Notes under the pieces: generated by a model
Told to the model about the DNA's origin: nothing
Databases searched by the model: none
The model's input: the letters and a program-made list of their open reading frames with translations, nothing else
Source of the DNA: Bdellovibrionales bacterium
Lineage (GTDB): Bacteria; Bdellovibrionota; Bdellovibrionia; Bdellovibrionales; Bdellovibrionaceae
Reading direction: 5' to 3'
Length of the DNA: 64,000 bases
Assembly: GCA_005793345.1 (NCBI GenBank)
Contig: SXSU01000092.1
Coordinates: 47,316 to 111,315, forward strand
Part shown: positions 8,848 through 17,960 of the stretch, piece after piece
How positions within the stretch are numbered: the first letter of the stretch is position 1
Layout: every line of letters begins with the position of its first letter
Made by a program: the position numbers and the translations under genes

Positions 8848-10416
8848 ATGGCAGTTTTAAATATAATTCACTTAAAGTTCATTCACCAAAAGACTATAAT
8901 TAAAATTTTTAAAAGTTTTATTAAAAATTTTGCAGTTGTAAGTATAATAATTTTTTTTGATTATAATAATTCAATTGCTAATACAAAAGTAAGAACGAAA
9001 ACCCATAAAGGAGTTTTGATAACTCACACTGAGTTTATGAATTTAAATTTTGAACAACGACGGTATTATCTTAAATCAGTTCAAAAAATTCTCCAGAAAT
9101 TTGATAAATTTGATTTAAAAAAATCAGCTTTATTTTTCGGAATGTTAAATATTTTAAGTTTTGCACAGGATACAGATTATGAATTCGTTAGTGATTCGTA
9201 TCTTGCAAACAAAAGACTATTTGATTTTTTTGATACATATGCTTCAAGTAATAATGAAAAAGAAAAGCAACAAAAAATTCAAAATCTTTTCAAAGAATTA
9301 GAAAGAGAAATTGAGTTAGATAAATCAAGTGAGAATAGCAAATTAGGTCTTTTAGTTCAGGAGCGGAGTGGAGATTTTAAAGAAAAGTTTATATTATTCT
9401 ACAATAGTGCTGGCAAGAAGTTGTCACCTACGGAATTTGATGAAAAGTATAAACAACTTAAATTAGATATTAATAAAGAAATTGTAAAACTAGGAAGTAA
9501 CAAAGAAATACTAGCAAAAGCATTGAAATCTGATCTTGAGTCGCTTAGAATTATGATAGATGTAGCAGGTGAGCCGCCACCACTTAATCATTCTGAGAAA
9601 AGAATAAAAAATGCAACCGAAAAAATATTATTAGAGCATGAACAAAATTATAATTTACCAACAGTACTTAATCCCCAAACAAGTGGCATAGAAGGAAAAA
9701 ACCAACAAAGAGATTTCGATTCAAAATATCATATCAACCCTGATAATAAAATATCAAGTAAGTTAGTTAACGCTGAAAATACTTTTACAGATGATAACCT
9801 TCCAAAGGTCTATGATTCTATTTTAACTCAAGATCAAGTATTGCAACAAAGTAAGATAGAAAATTTAAAATTTAGATGTATTTACGCTGGTAATATTATA
9901 AAAGGCGAAGAGTGTATTGCTCCAAGTGAGATCTCATTTGGGCGAATAACTTATTCATGTAATGGAGATAAAAATATTATTTGTAATCCTTTAGTATATG
10001 GTTTAGATGCTCCTGAAACAATATGTAATACAAATCAAATTGAAAATCTCAGTAATTTAAAACCCATTTGTATTTCAAAATCGTCTAAAGCTTCTTTAAA
10101 TTGTTCAAATGCTGCAGCCAATATTTCAAATAATTGTTCTAATGTTTTGATGGCAATGAACTATATTACTGAGTGGGAAAAATTTAATGATGACTTCACA
10201 TCGATTTGCATTTCGTATGCAGAAATGGAAAAAGCACCATCAAGGTATGCCGCAAGTTTACTTAGTAATCCTTTTAATGATCTGGCTTCAACTTGTAAAA
10301 TAGTTAAAAAAGACCTATTGAAATTAAATCAAAACATTGCAAATTATAATGTACAAAAAACTGCCCCTAAGAACTCATACCAAGGAGCCCAGAGTCAACC
10401 GAGCACTAATCAATAA
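8848..10416 (+). CDS. Secreted Cys-rich protein of unknown function
   Basis: The frame is open from GTG 8788. The ATG at 8848 is more likely because it places a basic stretch and a single hydrophobic segment (VVSIIIFFDYNNSIA) at the N-terminus as a signal sequence. The product is then about 522 residues. The middle is Lys/Glu-rich and probably helical. The C-terminal 200 residues hold many Cys (CIYAG, ECIAP, YSCNGD, IICNPLVYG, ETICN, PICIS, LNCSN, NNCSN), suggesting a disulfide-bonded periplasmic or surface domain. I do not recognise the family. Its upstream region contains the palindromic element. Confidence 0.55.
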   Translation: MAVLNIIHLKFIHQKTIIKIFKSFIKNFAVVSIIIFFDYNNSIANTKVRTKTHKGVLITHTEFMNLNFEQRRYYLKSVQKILQKFDKFDLKKSALFFGMLNILSFAQDTDYEFVSDSYLANKRLFDFFDTYASSNNEKEKQQKIQNLFKELEREIELDKSSENSKLGLLVQERSGDFKEKFILFYNSAGKKLSPTEFDEKYKQLKLDINKEIVKLGSNKEILAKALKSDLESLRIMIDVAGEPPPLNHSEKRIKNATEKILLEHEQNYNLPTVLNPQTSGIEGKNQQRDFDSKYHINPDNKISSKLVNAENTFTDDNLPKVYDSILTQDQVLQQSKIENLKFRCIYAGNIIKGEECIAPSEISFGRITYSCNGDKNIICNPLVYGLDAPETICNTNQIENLSNLKPICISKSSKASLNCSNAAANISNNCSNVLMAMNYITEWEKFNDDFTSICISYAEMEKAPSRYAASLLSNPFNDLASTCKIVKKDLLKLNQNIANYNVQKTAPKNSYQGAQSQPSTNQ

Positions 10417-10544
10417 TACTATTGAATAATTCTGATCGTTGAAGCAATAACGCAAGGCTATTGCCCCAGAATTAGTCGGCTAAAGTTCTTGTCAATTTAT
10501 TATTATCCACTTAAAATTTTCAATTGATTTAGGGGGTAATTTAC

Positions 10545-11459
10545 TTGAAACAAGACTTAAAAATTCAAAAAGTTAAAAAGGCCGTTATTCCTGCTGCAGG
10601 TCTTGGAACTCGGTTTCTACCAGCAACAAAGAGTGTACCTAAAGAGATGTTAACTGTAGTTGATGCTCCAACAATTTTATATGTTGTCGAGGAGGCAGTA
10701 AATGCTGGCATTGAGGATATTGTTTTAATTCAAGGTCGTGGTAAATATTCAATTGAAGATTTTTTTGATGTGTCCTATGAGTTGGAAGATAAATTAGCTA
10801 AAGATGGTAAACAAAACACTCTTGATCGTATTAATCGAATTAAAAATATGGCAAATATTATTTCTATTCGTCAAAAACAAGCATTGGGTTTGGGGCATGC
10901 AGTATATTGTTCAAAATCAGTTATTGGTGATGAGCCATTCGCTGTTTTACTTGGCGATGAGATAATGGTTTCTCCTATTGGTGAACCAAATGTGAGTCAG
11001 CAGTTGGTAGATTCATTTTCGCAATTTGGAAATTCAACAATTGCTGTAATGAAAGTTAACGATGAAGATGTAAGTAAATATGGTATAGCTGAGGTTGAAG
11101 AGACTGATTTTAAAATTTCAAACTCTACTGTTTTTCAAGTTAAAGGCTTGGTTGAAAAACCAAAACCACAAGAAACCACTAGTCGTTGGGCGCTACCTGG
11201 CCGTTATGTATTTTCTCCAGAAATTTTTGAGTTCTTAGCGAATACACCAAGTGGTAAAAATGGAGAAATTCAACTCACTGATGCCATGGCACTGATGCTT
11301 AAAAATTTTAAAATGAAAGCAGTAGCAGTGCAGAGTCAGAGGTTTGATGCTGGTGACCCCTTTGGTTTTATCAAGGCAAATATTGAACTCTCATTGCGAC
11401 ACCCTGAAATTGGTGAACATGTTAAAAAATTTATTAAAGAATTGGTAACTAAATTATGA
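10545..11459 (+). CDS. galU: UTP-glucose-1-phosphate uridylyltransferase GalU
   Basis: GalU makes UDP-glucose from UTP and glucose-1-phosphate for envelope polysaccharides and is a cytoplasmic enzyme. The 304 residues show the full family signature: AVIPAAGLGTRFLPATKS, PKEMLTVVDAP, a Gln-rich loop with GLGHAV, the metal/sugar motif LLGDEI, and VEKP followed by GRYVFSPEIF. The start is TTG 10545, preceded by AGGGGG about 8 nt upstream. The stop overlaps the ATG of the next gene (ATGA), so they are translationally coupled. Length is normal. Confidence 0.93.
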   Translation: MKQDLKIQKVKKAVIPAAGLGTRFLPATKSVPKEMLTVVDAPTILYVVEEAVNAGIEDIVLIQGRGKYSIEDFFDVSYELEDKLAKDGKQNTLDRINRIKNMANIISIRQKQALGLGHAVYCSKSVIGDEPFAVLLGDEIMVSPIGEPNVSQQLVDSFSQFGNSTIAVMKVNDEDVSKYGIAEVEETDFKISNSTVFQVKGLVEKPKPQETTSRWALPGRYVFSPEIFEFLANTPSGKNGEIQLTDAMALMLKNFKMKAVAVQSQRFDAGDPFGFIKANIELSLRHPEIGEHVKKFIKELVTKL

Positions 11460-12322
11460 AAAAAATTTTTTCGACAAAATTAATTGCGCTAGTTTTAGTA
11501 AATCTAATTTGTTATTCTGTAACAGTTTATTCTTATATCCCAAATTCAAAATGGATTTTGAGTAAATGGGCTGAAAACAACAATTCTGGAAATGTTTATT
11601 TTGAACAAGAAATACAGCTTCAAGGTAAGGGTCAAATTTATTTTTTAAAGGAACAATGGCTTGTAGATAATGAAGGTTCAATGAAAGTCTTAGTTAAGGG
11701 TTCTAGGGACCTAGCTGATAAGATTCAATTTCAAATTCAATACAATACAAATATTCGAACAATGACACCAAATTGGATGACACAACGAACACCTGTTGGA
11801 TTAGATTTTTATGAACCTTTATTTTTCTATAAATCTCCGCAGCGTATAGTTCAATTCTTAGTAAAAAATAAAATTTTAAATACAGATATATCTAATTCTA
11901 AAAATTATCAAAAAGTTGATAACTCATATATTCATACGCCAGAAGATTTTATCCGATTGGGGCGAACTTCAGGAGTGATAAGCATAATATTTGGACCCCA
12001 ACCTCAAGTAGATTCAAAAGATACCAAAAATCTTGGAGTCTGGCTCGATCAAGATAAATTTTTTGTTTTAAAAATTAGAGGCGTTTCATTAGCAGAGTTG
12101 AATATTGACAAATGGCAACTGAGTTACAAAGGTGTTTATTTGCCCAAGGATCGAACCTATTTATGGGAAGATAAGATTGCTTCTGCTAAGCTTGGTGAAG
12201 CAAAACCAATTTCTGCTTCTCACAGATTAATATTTAATAAACCAATTGAAATGTATCCACCAGACTTTGATGACTCTGCACTTAAAGAACTATTACTGAA
12301 TTTTTATTCAAAGTTTAGATAA
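11456..12322 (+). CDS. Secreted protein of unknown function, coupled to galU and priA
   Basis: The 288 residues begin with a typical signal sequence (MKKIFSTKLIALVLVNLICY, then VYSYIP). The mature part is rich in beta-strand patterns and aromatic residues, for example YIPNSKWILSKWAENN and TPNWMTQRTPVGLDFYEPL. No catalytic or metal motif is visible. It overlaps the galU stop by 4 nt and ends one base before the priA start, so it lies inside a tight operon. That suggests steady expression but does not reveal a role. I do not recognise the family. Confidence 0.6.
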   Translation: MKKIFSTKLIALVLVNLICYSVTVYSYIPNSKWILSKWAENNNSGNVYFEQEIQLQGKGQIYFLKEQWLVDNEGSMKVLVKGSRDLADKIQFQIQYNTNIRTMTPNWMTQRTPVGLDFYEPLFFYKSPQRIVQFLVKNKILNTDISNSKNYQKVDNSYIHTPEDFIRLGRTSGVISIIFGPQPQVDSKDTKNLGVWLDQDKFFVLKIRGVSLAELNIDKWQLSYKGVYLPKDRTYLWEDKIASAKLGEAKPISASHRLIFNKPIEMYPPDFDDSALKELLLNFYSKFR

Positions 12323-14362
12323 ATGAAAATCTATTGGAACGTAGTTATAGATTGCCCCATTGATACGGTTTTTACTTATTCAGATTCAAATTTAACTGAA
12401 GAGGAAAAAACAAAAATTCAACGGGGCATAATAGTAGAGGTTCCTTTTGGGCGTGGGAAAAAAAATACAACAGGTGTCATTTTAGGTAAATCCGAATCAC
12501 AAATTGAGAGTCTATTTCAATTTGAAATAAAAAGTATAGCAGCAATTTCTATTGATATGCCCCCAATTCCAGAATCCTATTTATTGTGGATCGAATGGTT
12601 ATCGCAATATTATCTCTACCCCTTGGGGCAAATTTTATCATTTACAATTCCTCCACTTTTAAAAAAGGCCGAGAAAAAAAAATTAATTAAATCTAAAAAT
12701 ATTATTTCTTCCGCGCCTCCTCAATTAACTGTAGAGCAGGCTAAAGTCGTTCGAGACGTATTAACTTATCCTAATTTTGGTGTGCACTTGGTATTTGGAG
12801 TAACTGGTTCTGGCAAAACTGAAATATATATGCGTGTTCTACATGAGATCTTATTAAAAGGAAAATCTGGGCTGGTTATTGTGCCTGAAATTTCATTAAC
12901 TCCACAATTAATAAGTCGATTTAATGATCGTTTTGGTGATGCGGTGGCCGTGATACATTCCCATCTCACACCCAGAGAAAAAACTAATCAATGGTGGGCA
13001 ATGGTTGATCAAAAAAAATCAATTTTAATAGGTGCTCGCTCTGCACTTTTTTGCCCAATACCAAACCTAGGAATTATTGTTGTTGATGAAGAACACGAAC
13101 CAAGTTTTAAACAAGAAGAGGCCTTGAGGTATCATGCACGTGATGCTGCCATTGTTTTAGCAAAAAATAATAATTGTCCAATTCTTCTTGGTTCTGCTAC
13201 GCCATCTTTAGAGAGTTGGAATAATGCTTTGAACGGACGTTATCATTTACATCGTCTTAATTCCAGAGTTGAAAATCGTGCTCTTCCTAATGTTGAAATT
13301 GTAGATTTAAAAAAAGAAAAACTCCTTAGGAAAGATGCAAAAAATCCCTCGTGGATGACTGAGATTTTATATAGCGAGATGATTGCTGTTTTAAATCGTG
13401 GTCAACAAGTTGTTTTATTTTTAAATCGTCGAGGATTTGCAAATGTTGTTCAATGTCCTGAGTGTGCATTTATTGTTGAATGTCCTAATTGTGATATCAG
13501 TTTAACATTACATGGAAGAAACCATCTTGTTTGTCATTATTGTGATTATCAAATGAATCTTTCTTCAGTATGCACCAATTGCAATCAAGGAGAATGGAAA
13601 CCTTTAGGATTAGGAACAGAACAAATTGAAGACGAATTAAAAAAAATGTTTCCTCAATATGTGATAGCAAGAGCTGATCGAGATGAAATTAAGAATAGAA
13701 AAGATATGGAAACTCTGATTGAAGATATGGAGACTGGGCGTATTCAAATTTTGATTGGCACACAAATGATTGCAAAAGGACTAGATTTTCCAAATTTAAC
13801 CTTAGTGGGGTTATTGCTTGCTGATGTGGGATTACACATGCCTGATTTTCGTAGTTCAGAGCGGGGTTTTCAATTAATTACTCAAGTTAGTGGAAGAGCT
13901 GGACGACATGTGAAGCCAGGAGAAGAGCCCGGTAAAGTAATAATTCAAACTTATTCTCCTGAACATATAAGTGTGGTCAAAGCTTGTATTGCAGACTATG
14001 AATCATTTGCAGAGCAAGAATTACAAGCAAGAAAAGAACTGAATTACCCACCTTTTGGAAAATTATTATCTTTTAGAATTTCAGGTTCAGTGCAAAAGGA
14101 TACTTTAGATCAAGCTATACAATTAAAAAAACGAGCCCAATTATTAAAAGAAAAATATAATAATTATTCTGATATTATAATTATGGGACCTTCAGAGGCC
14201 CCACTTGCTAGATTAAAAAATCAATACCGTTTTCAATTATTATTAAAGGGCCCCAAAAGTATTAATTTAAATAGTTTTGTCAAACAACTTATGGGCGATA
14301 AAAAATGGATCGCTCCCAAAGTACATATTACAATTGATGTTGATCCTATGAATATGCTCTGA
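12323..14362 (+). CDS. priA: Primosomal replication-restart helicase PriA
   Basis: PriA recognises abandoned replication forks and reloads the replisome. The 679 residues show the N-terminal DNA-binding domain (KIYWNVVIDCPIDTVFTYS), Walker A (VTGSGKTEIYMRV), a DEEH box (VVDEEHEPSFKQEEALRY) and motif III (LLGSATPSLESW). A zinc-binding block follows, with paired Cys (CPECAFIVECPNCD, then CHYCDY and CTNC). Late helicase motifs are IGTQMIAKGLDFPNLTLV and QLITQVSGRAGR. Length is close to that of other PriA proteins. It starts immediately after the preceding stop codon. Confidence 0.95.
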   Translation: MKIYWNVVIDCPIDTVFTYSDSNLTEEEKTKIQRGIIVEVPFGRGKKNTTGVILGKSESQIESLFQFEIKSIAAISIDMPPIPESYLLWIEWLSQYYLYPLGQILSFTIPPLLKKAEKKKLIKSKNIISSAPPQLTVEQAKVVRDVLTYPNFGVHLVFGVTGSGKTEIYMRVLHEILLKGKSGLVIVPEISLTPQLISRFNDRFGDAVAVIHSHLTPREKTNQWWAMVDQKKSILIGARSALFCPIPNLGIIVVDEEHEPSFKQEEALRYHARDAAIVLAKNNNCPILLGSATPSLESWNNALNGRYHLHRLNSRVENRALPNVEIVDLKKEKLLRKDAKNPSWMTEILYSEMIAVLNRGQQVVLFLNRRGFANVVQCPECAFIVECPNCDISLTLHGRNHLVCHYCDYQMNLSSVCTNCNQGEWKPLGLGTEQIEDELKKMFPQYVIARADRDEIKNRKDMETLIEDMETGRIQILIGTQMIAKGLDFPNLTLVGLLLADVGLHMPDFRSSERGFQLITQVSGRAGRHVKPGEEPGKVIIQTYSPEHISVVKACIADYESFAEQELQARKELNYPPFGKLLSFRISGSVQKDTLDQAIQLKKRAQLLKEKYNNYSDIIIMGPSEAPLARLKNQYRFQLLLKGPKSINLNSFVKQLMGDKKWIAPKVHITIDVDPMNML

Positions 14363-14435
14363 CGGGGAGCGCGATTGGTGCGTCAAACGCAAATTTAATT
14401 AGTCAATAAAGCCTAACTTTCGATATCATTAAGTT

Positions 14436-15329
14436 ATGAGTTTAGTAAAATGTCCAAGATGTTCATCTGAAGTTGAATCACTCGTTATTGTTGATGCGGG
14501 ATTTCGCAGCCGATTGCAATTATCTGGTCAGTCTCAAGTAGTTGCTGATGAAGTTTGTAATAATTGTTATCAAGAATTAGGAATGTTACTTTCTTCGCCC
14601 ACCAATTTAGAGAATACAAAAGATAAAATGAAGGAAGCCTCAAAACTAAGATTGTGGAAAAGCAGGGTCAGTTTAATTCGAAAAGCTCGCGGACAAATGC
14701 AAAAAAAGAATTTTAGCGATGCAGTGATTTCATATGAAAAATACTTAAAAATTTTAGATGTTATTTTTAATACCAATCAAGAAACAATAAATCCCGAAAT
14801 GATCAAAGAACATGGAGCTACTAAAGAGTTGACAGTTATTGCATCTGTTTATTGGGACTTAGTACGTATATATGATTCAAATGAAAGATATAAAAACAGA
14901 ATGATTCAAATGGGAAATAAACTTGCTCAATTTGCACGATTTACCCCAATGCATGTAGATTTGATGAAGCAAGCTGAGGCCTATAAACGTAAAGCAAAAA
15001 ATCCTGATGTGATTAATAAAATTTTAAAACAGATGGCAATTAAAAAAAGTCGTTGTTTTATTGCGACTTCAGCTTTTGAGTCTCCGTATACTGATGAAGT
15101 TATATTTTTGTCTTTTTGGAGAGATGAATCTTTAATGACTAATCCAATAGGGCAATTTTTTGTTAAGATTTACTATTTGTTTTCGCCGCATGTAGCGAGG
15201 ATTCTCGATGAAATTTCGATACTAAAACCACTCATTCGTCTTGTTTTGCGGTTTTTGATTATTTGCATCAGTAAAAAAACACCAAAAAACTTGCCAACGA
15301 CAATAGTCTCTAAGAGTTTAATTCCATGA
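14436..15329 (+). CDS. CFI-box protein with N-terminal zinc-ribbon-like motif
   Basis: The N-terminus has CPRC followed about 35 residues later by CNNC, a plausible zinc ribbon. The middle (about 60-190) is helical and TPR-like (QKKNFSDAVISYEKYLKIL). The C-terminus carries the CFI-box signature: CFIATSAFESPYTDEV, then LSFWRDESLMTNPIGQFFV and IYYLFSPHVA. In described CFI-box proteins this motif sits at the C-terminus, is followed by a hydrophobic helix and is proposed to act in sorting or processing. Here it is followed by a hydrophobic, basic tail. The function is unknown. It overlaps the next gene by 4 nt (ATGA). Confidence 0.7.
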   Translation: MSLVKCPRCSSEVESLVIVDAGFRSRLQLSGQSQVVADEVCNNCYQELGMLLSSPTNLENTKDKMKEASKLRLWKSRVSLIRKARGQMQKKNFSDAVISYEKYLKILDVIFNTNQETINPEMIKEHGATKELTVIASVYWDLVRIYDSNERYKNRMIQMGNKLAQFARFTPMHVDLMKQAEAYKRKAKNPDVINKILKQMAIKKSRCFIATSAFESPYTDEVIFLSFWRDESLMTNPIGQFFVKIYYLFSPHVARILDEISILKPLIRLVLRFLIICISKKTPKNLPTTIVSKSLIP

Positions 15330-16543
15330 CAAAAATAAATTTAAATTTAAGTTTAATCAACAGTGATAATAGCAGTATAAATAAATCTCAGTTTATTGTG
15401 ATAGGTGCAGGATTAGCAGGACTTTTAACTGCTGCGGCTCTAAAGAAAATTGGTCATCAAGTATTGCTACTTGATGGGGCTGACTTTGCAGGTGGTAGTT
15501 CGAGAGGAGTCTATTCTCCAAATGGATTAGTTGATAATGGTTTAAAGAATTTTACATCTATTAACAAAAACGAAGATGAACAAATATTAAATTTATTATC
15601 GATGATTATTGGCGAAAAGCTAAAATTAAATTATTTTGAAAATGGGCCAATAACTTTCAAAGAAGGCGAGTTAAAGCCTTTTGTGGGCTTTGGTTCCCAT
15701 GCGCCTGATTTTCATAAGCCACTCAGCTATTTTTTAGCACCTAAGCGATTCAATATCGAAGATCAAGATGGTAAGTTACTTACAGTTCATGATATAGTTT
15801 CAAAATTAATACATATAGTAAGTGATTCATTTCAACCACGAATGCTTGTTACGCAAATCATTTCTGATGCAACTGGTGAAGTAAATCAATTAATGATCAA
15901 TGGTTCTAAACTCATTCAAACATCAAATGTGATCTATTGTGGTAGTCCAAGACAATTTAATCAATTATTCTCTGGGCAAAACTTAACTTCAAAAATAAAA
16001 CAAAAATTATCTAAAGGAATATACTGGACAGCTTTATGTTTAGATATTTTTCATAAAGGTGAAGTCACAAAACATGAAGAAATGCATCTATTAAATGGCA
16101 CAACACAAGATGAAATCGGACCATGTGTAGGATTGTTTCACCATATAAATAAAGATACAGGTATTCAGCATTCGCAATGGATTACATATATTGATTCAGA
16201 AACTGCTGAGGATGCAGAAGCTGTTGGTCATGTATTAAAGAAAATTAAGCGACAAATTAAACGTGCTTATCATACAGCTCTTGATGAAATTGTTTCCGAA
16301 AGAATTGTTGTTATGCCATTTACTGAAGCGGAAATTGATTTGAAATTACAAGAGAGTGGTTTGTTGCCTACTTTTAAAAACCTCTGGGTTGCGTCTGGAT
16401 CATGGTCAAATAAAGTAAATCTCTGGGGAACCCTAAGTCAAATTTCTACAATTTTTAATTTTGAAGGTATCGTTCAAAATAAATTAGCACCAGATATGGA
16501 AACATTTAATAATGAATCAAATACTCCAACAGAGCTAATTTAA
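15326..16543 (+). CDS. FAD-dependent oxidoreductase (amine oxidase/phytoene desaturase-like)
   Basis: Residues about 24-60 form a dinucleotide-binding Rossmann fold: FIVIGAGLAGLLTAAALKK, then VLLLDGADFAGGSSRG with the acidic residue ending strand 2 and a GGSS loop. The C-terminus has a second FAD-contact segment (LWVASGSWSNKVNLWGTLS). The overall pattern and 405-residue length fit the NAD(P)/FAD-dependent amine oxidase and desaturase superfamily. The substrate cannot be deduced. It is translationally coupled to the CFI-box gene. Confidence 0.7.
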   Translation: MTKINLNLSLINSDNSSINKSQFIVIGAGLAGLLTAAALKKIGHQVLLLDGADFAGGSSRGVYSPNGLVDNGLKNFTSINKNEDEQILNLLSMIIGEKLKLNYFENGPITFKEGELKPFVGFGSHAPDFHKPLSYFLAPKRFNIEDQDGKLLTVHDIVSKLIHIVSDSFQPRMLVTQIISDATGEVNQLMINGSKLIQTSNVIYCGSPRQFNQLFSGQNLTSKIKQKLSKGIYWTALCLDIFHKGEVTKHEEMHLLNGTTQDEIGPCVGLFHHINKDTGIQHSQWITYIDSETAEDAEAVGHVLKKIKRQIKRAYHTALDEIVSERIVVMPFTEAEIDLKLQESGLLPTFKNLWVASGSWSNKVNLWGTLSQISTIFNFEGIVQNKLAPDMETFNNESNTPTELI

Positions 16544-16568
16544 CAAAATCTTAGTATAGCTCTAAGCT

Positions 16569-17747
16569 TTATCGAATTTTTATTTCATCTAGATATTCAG
16601 GAAGTTGACTCCAAGGGATTGCAATAATATTTTCTTCTAGCAAAATGCGATTACGACCAGTATAAATTACCATTCCCCCTTTAGGGCAATCATACTCTTG
16701 TATAAAGTTTCGAAGATGTTTTAAGTCTGAAGTTTTAATTTTATCAGTATATTTAACTTCAATTGGATAGTATTTTTTTGAACTAACAATCACCCAATCA
16801 ACATCAGCAACCTCGGGATCTTGCCAAAAAGAAAGAGAAGATTTTAATTTATTTGAACGAATATATCTAATAATTTCTTGCCCAATAAATTGTTCAAAAA
16901 CTTTACCCTCTAACGATTTTGGTAAATGCAATCCTTCATTAGCGGAATATCGCCTAACACCTAAATCAAAAAATAAATAACGAGGAGATCGAATAAGTTT
17001 CTTTCTTTTTTTGCTTTCAATAATGGGATTAATTTTATCTGCAATTAATGTAGACTCTAAAATTTCATAATAAGATTTAACTGTAACATGGGAGAGCCCT
17101 ACATCTTGAGCGATTCCTGAGTATGAAGTTATTTCTCCGGCTCTTTGTGCTGCAAGTTCTAAAAATTCATAAAAGTCTGGGATATTTCTGATTTGTGCTT
17201 CTTTTCTAATTTCTTCTTCAAGATAAATTTCAACATATGACCTAAGTAGCTCATCCTTTAATTCGATATCATCAGTTAAAACAATTTCTGGTAGAGATCC
17301 ATAATAAAGTAAATCAATTATATCGTTAACTTTGTATTCTTCTATGGAAAAAGCATCCAATCTATAATAAATAACTCTCCCAGGGAGTAAGTTAATATCT
17401 GTTTGCATTTTTAACTTTCGAGCGGATGATCCAGTTATAAAGAATTGAGCTTTTTTGTCATCTATCAATTTTTGAATGGGGTCCATTATGTCGGGCACCT
17501 TTTGCACTTCATCAATGATGATACGAGCGGGACGCTTTAATTTAAGTGCCGCAACTTCTTTTAATATTAAATCTGGATTTCTTTCGTAATCAATTCTGAT
17601 CCGAGTTGAAAGAAAACTAATATTTAAATCAACATCAAATTTATTAATTAATGTTGTTTTTCCGGTTTGCCGTGGCCCCAAAAGAAGAATACTTTTTCCT
17701 TTGGACCACATACGTTGAATTGAATCAAAAATTATACGCTTTACCAT
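16569..17747 (-). CDS. AAA ATPase with DUF4143 domain
   Basis: The 392-residue product has Walker A (LLLGPRQTGKTTLI), Walker B (RIIIDEVQKVPDI) and sensor 1 (FFITGSSARKL). Then comes the DUF4143 core with RSYVEIYLEEEIRKEA, a winged-helix-like segment (SYSGIAQDVGLSHVTVKSYYEIL) and a PD-(D/E)XK-like end (FWQDPEVADVDWV, then YPIEVKYTDK). These ATPases are common accessory genes of uncertain function. I choose Met 17747 over the earlier ATG 17783 because a perfect 35-nt palindrome covers the intervening bases. The gene stands alone, divergent from a two-component system. Two remnants of related ATPases lie near 56 kb. Confidence 0.85.
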   Translation of the reverse strand: MVKRIIFDSIQRMWSKGKSILLLGPRQTGKTTLINKFDVDLNISFLSTRIRIDYERNPDLILKEVAALKLKRPARIIIDEVQKVPDIMDPIQKLIDDKKAQFFITGSSARKLKMQTDINLLPGRVIYYRLDAFSIEEYKVNDIIDLLYYGSLPEIVLTDDIELKDELLRSYVEIYLEEEIRKEAQIRNIPDFYEFLELAAQRAGEITSYSGIAQDVGLSHVTVKSYYEILESTLIADKINPIIESKKRKKLIRSPRYLFFDLGVRRYSANEGLHLPKSLEGKVFEQFIGQEIIRYIRSNKLKSSLSFWQDPEVADVDWVIVSSKKYYPIEVKYTDKIKTSDLKHLRNFIQEYDCPKGGMVIYTGRNRILLEENIIAIPWSQLPEYLDEIKIR

Positions 17748-17779
17748 GCTTTCAAATTTCCAGGAAATTTGAAAGCATG
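17745..17779. promoter_or_regulatory. 35-nt perfect palindrome at the ATPase start codon
   Basis: Two 17-nt arms, starting CATGCTTTCAAATTTCC and ending GGAAATTTGAAAGCATG, flank a single central base. The arm nearer the gene contains its likely start codon. It could be an operator bound by the gene's own winged-helix segment, or an mRNA hairpin hiding the start codon. The symmetry is directly visible; the regulatory role is inferred. Confidence 0.75.
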
Positions 17780-17960
17780 TCAAACAAAAAATAAAATAGA
17801 GTTATAATATATCTTTTGAAGCAAACTTACAATTTAGGATTTTACAAATTATTTACATTCAATTGACAATTGATATCTAGTGGTAGTGTAACTTCATAAA
17901 AGTTATAAAAAATCTAACTTTTTTCTAAAGTTTATTAAAGTATAAATAGGTATTTAAATA

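Noticed and set aside
17863..17885. TTGACA box as promoter of the histidine kinase
   Set aside because: No acceptable -10 box lies at 16-18 nt spacing, and the region also serves a divergent gene, so I could not assign it.
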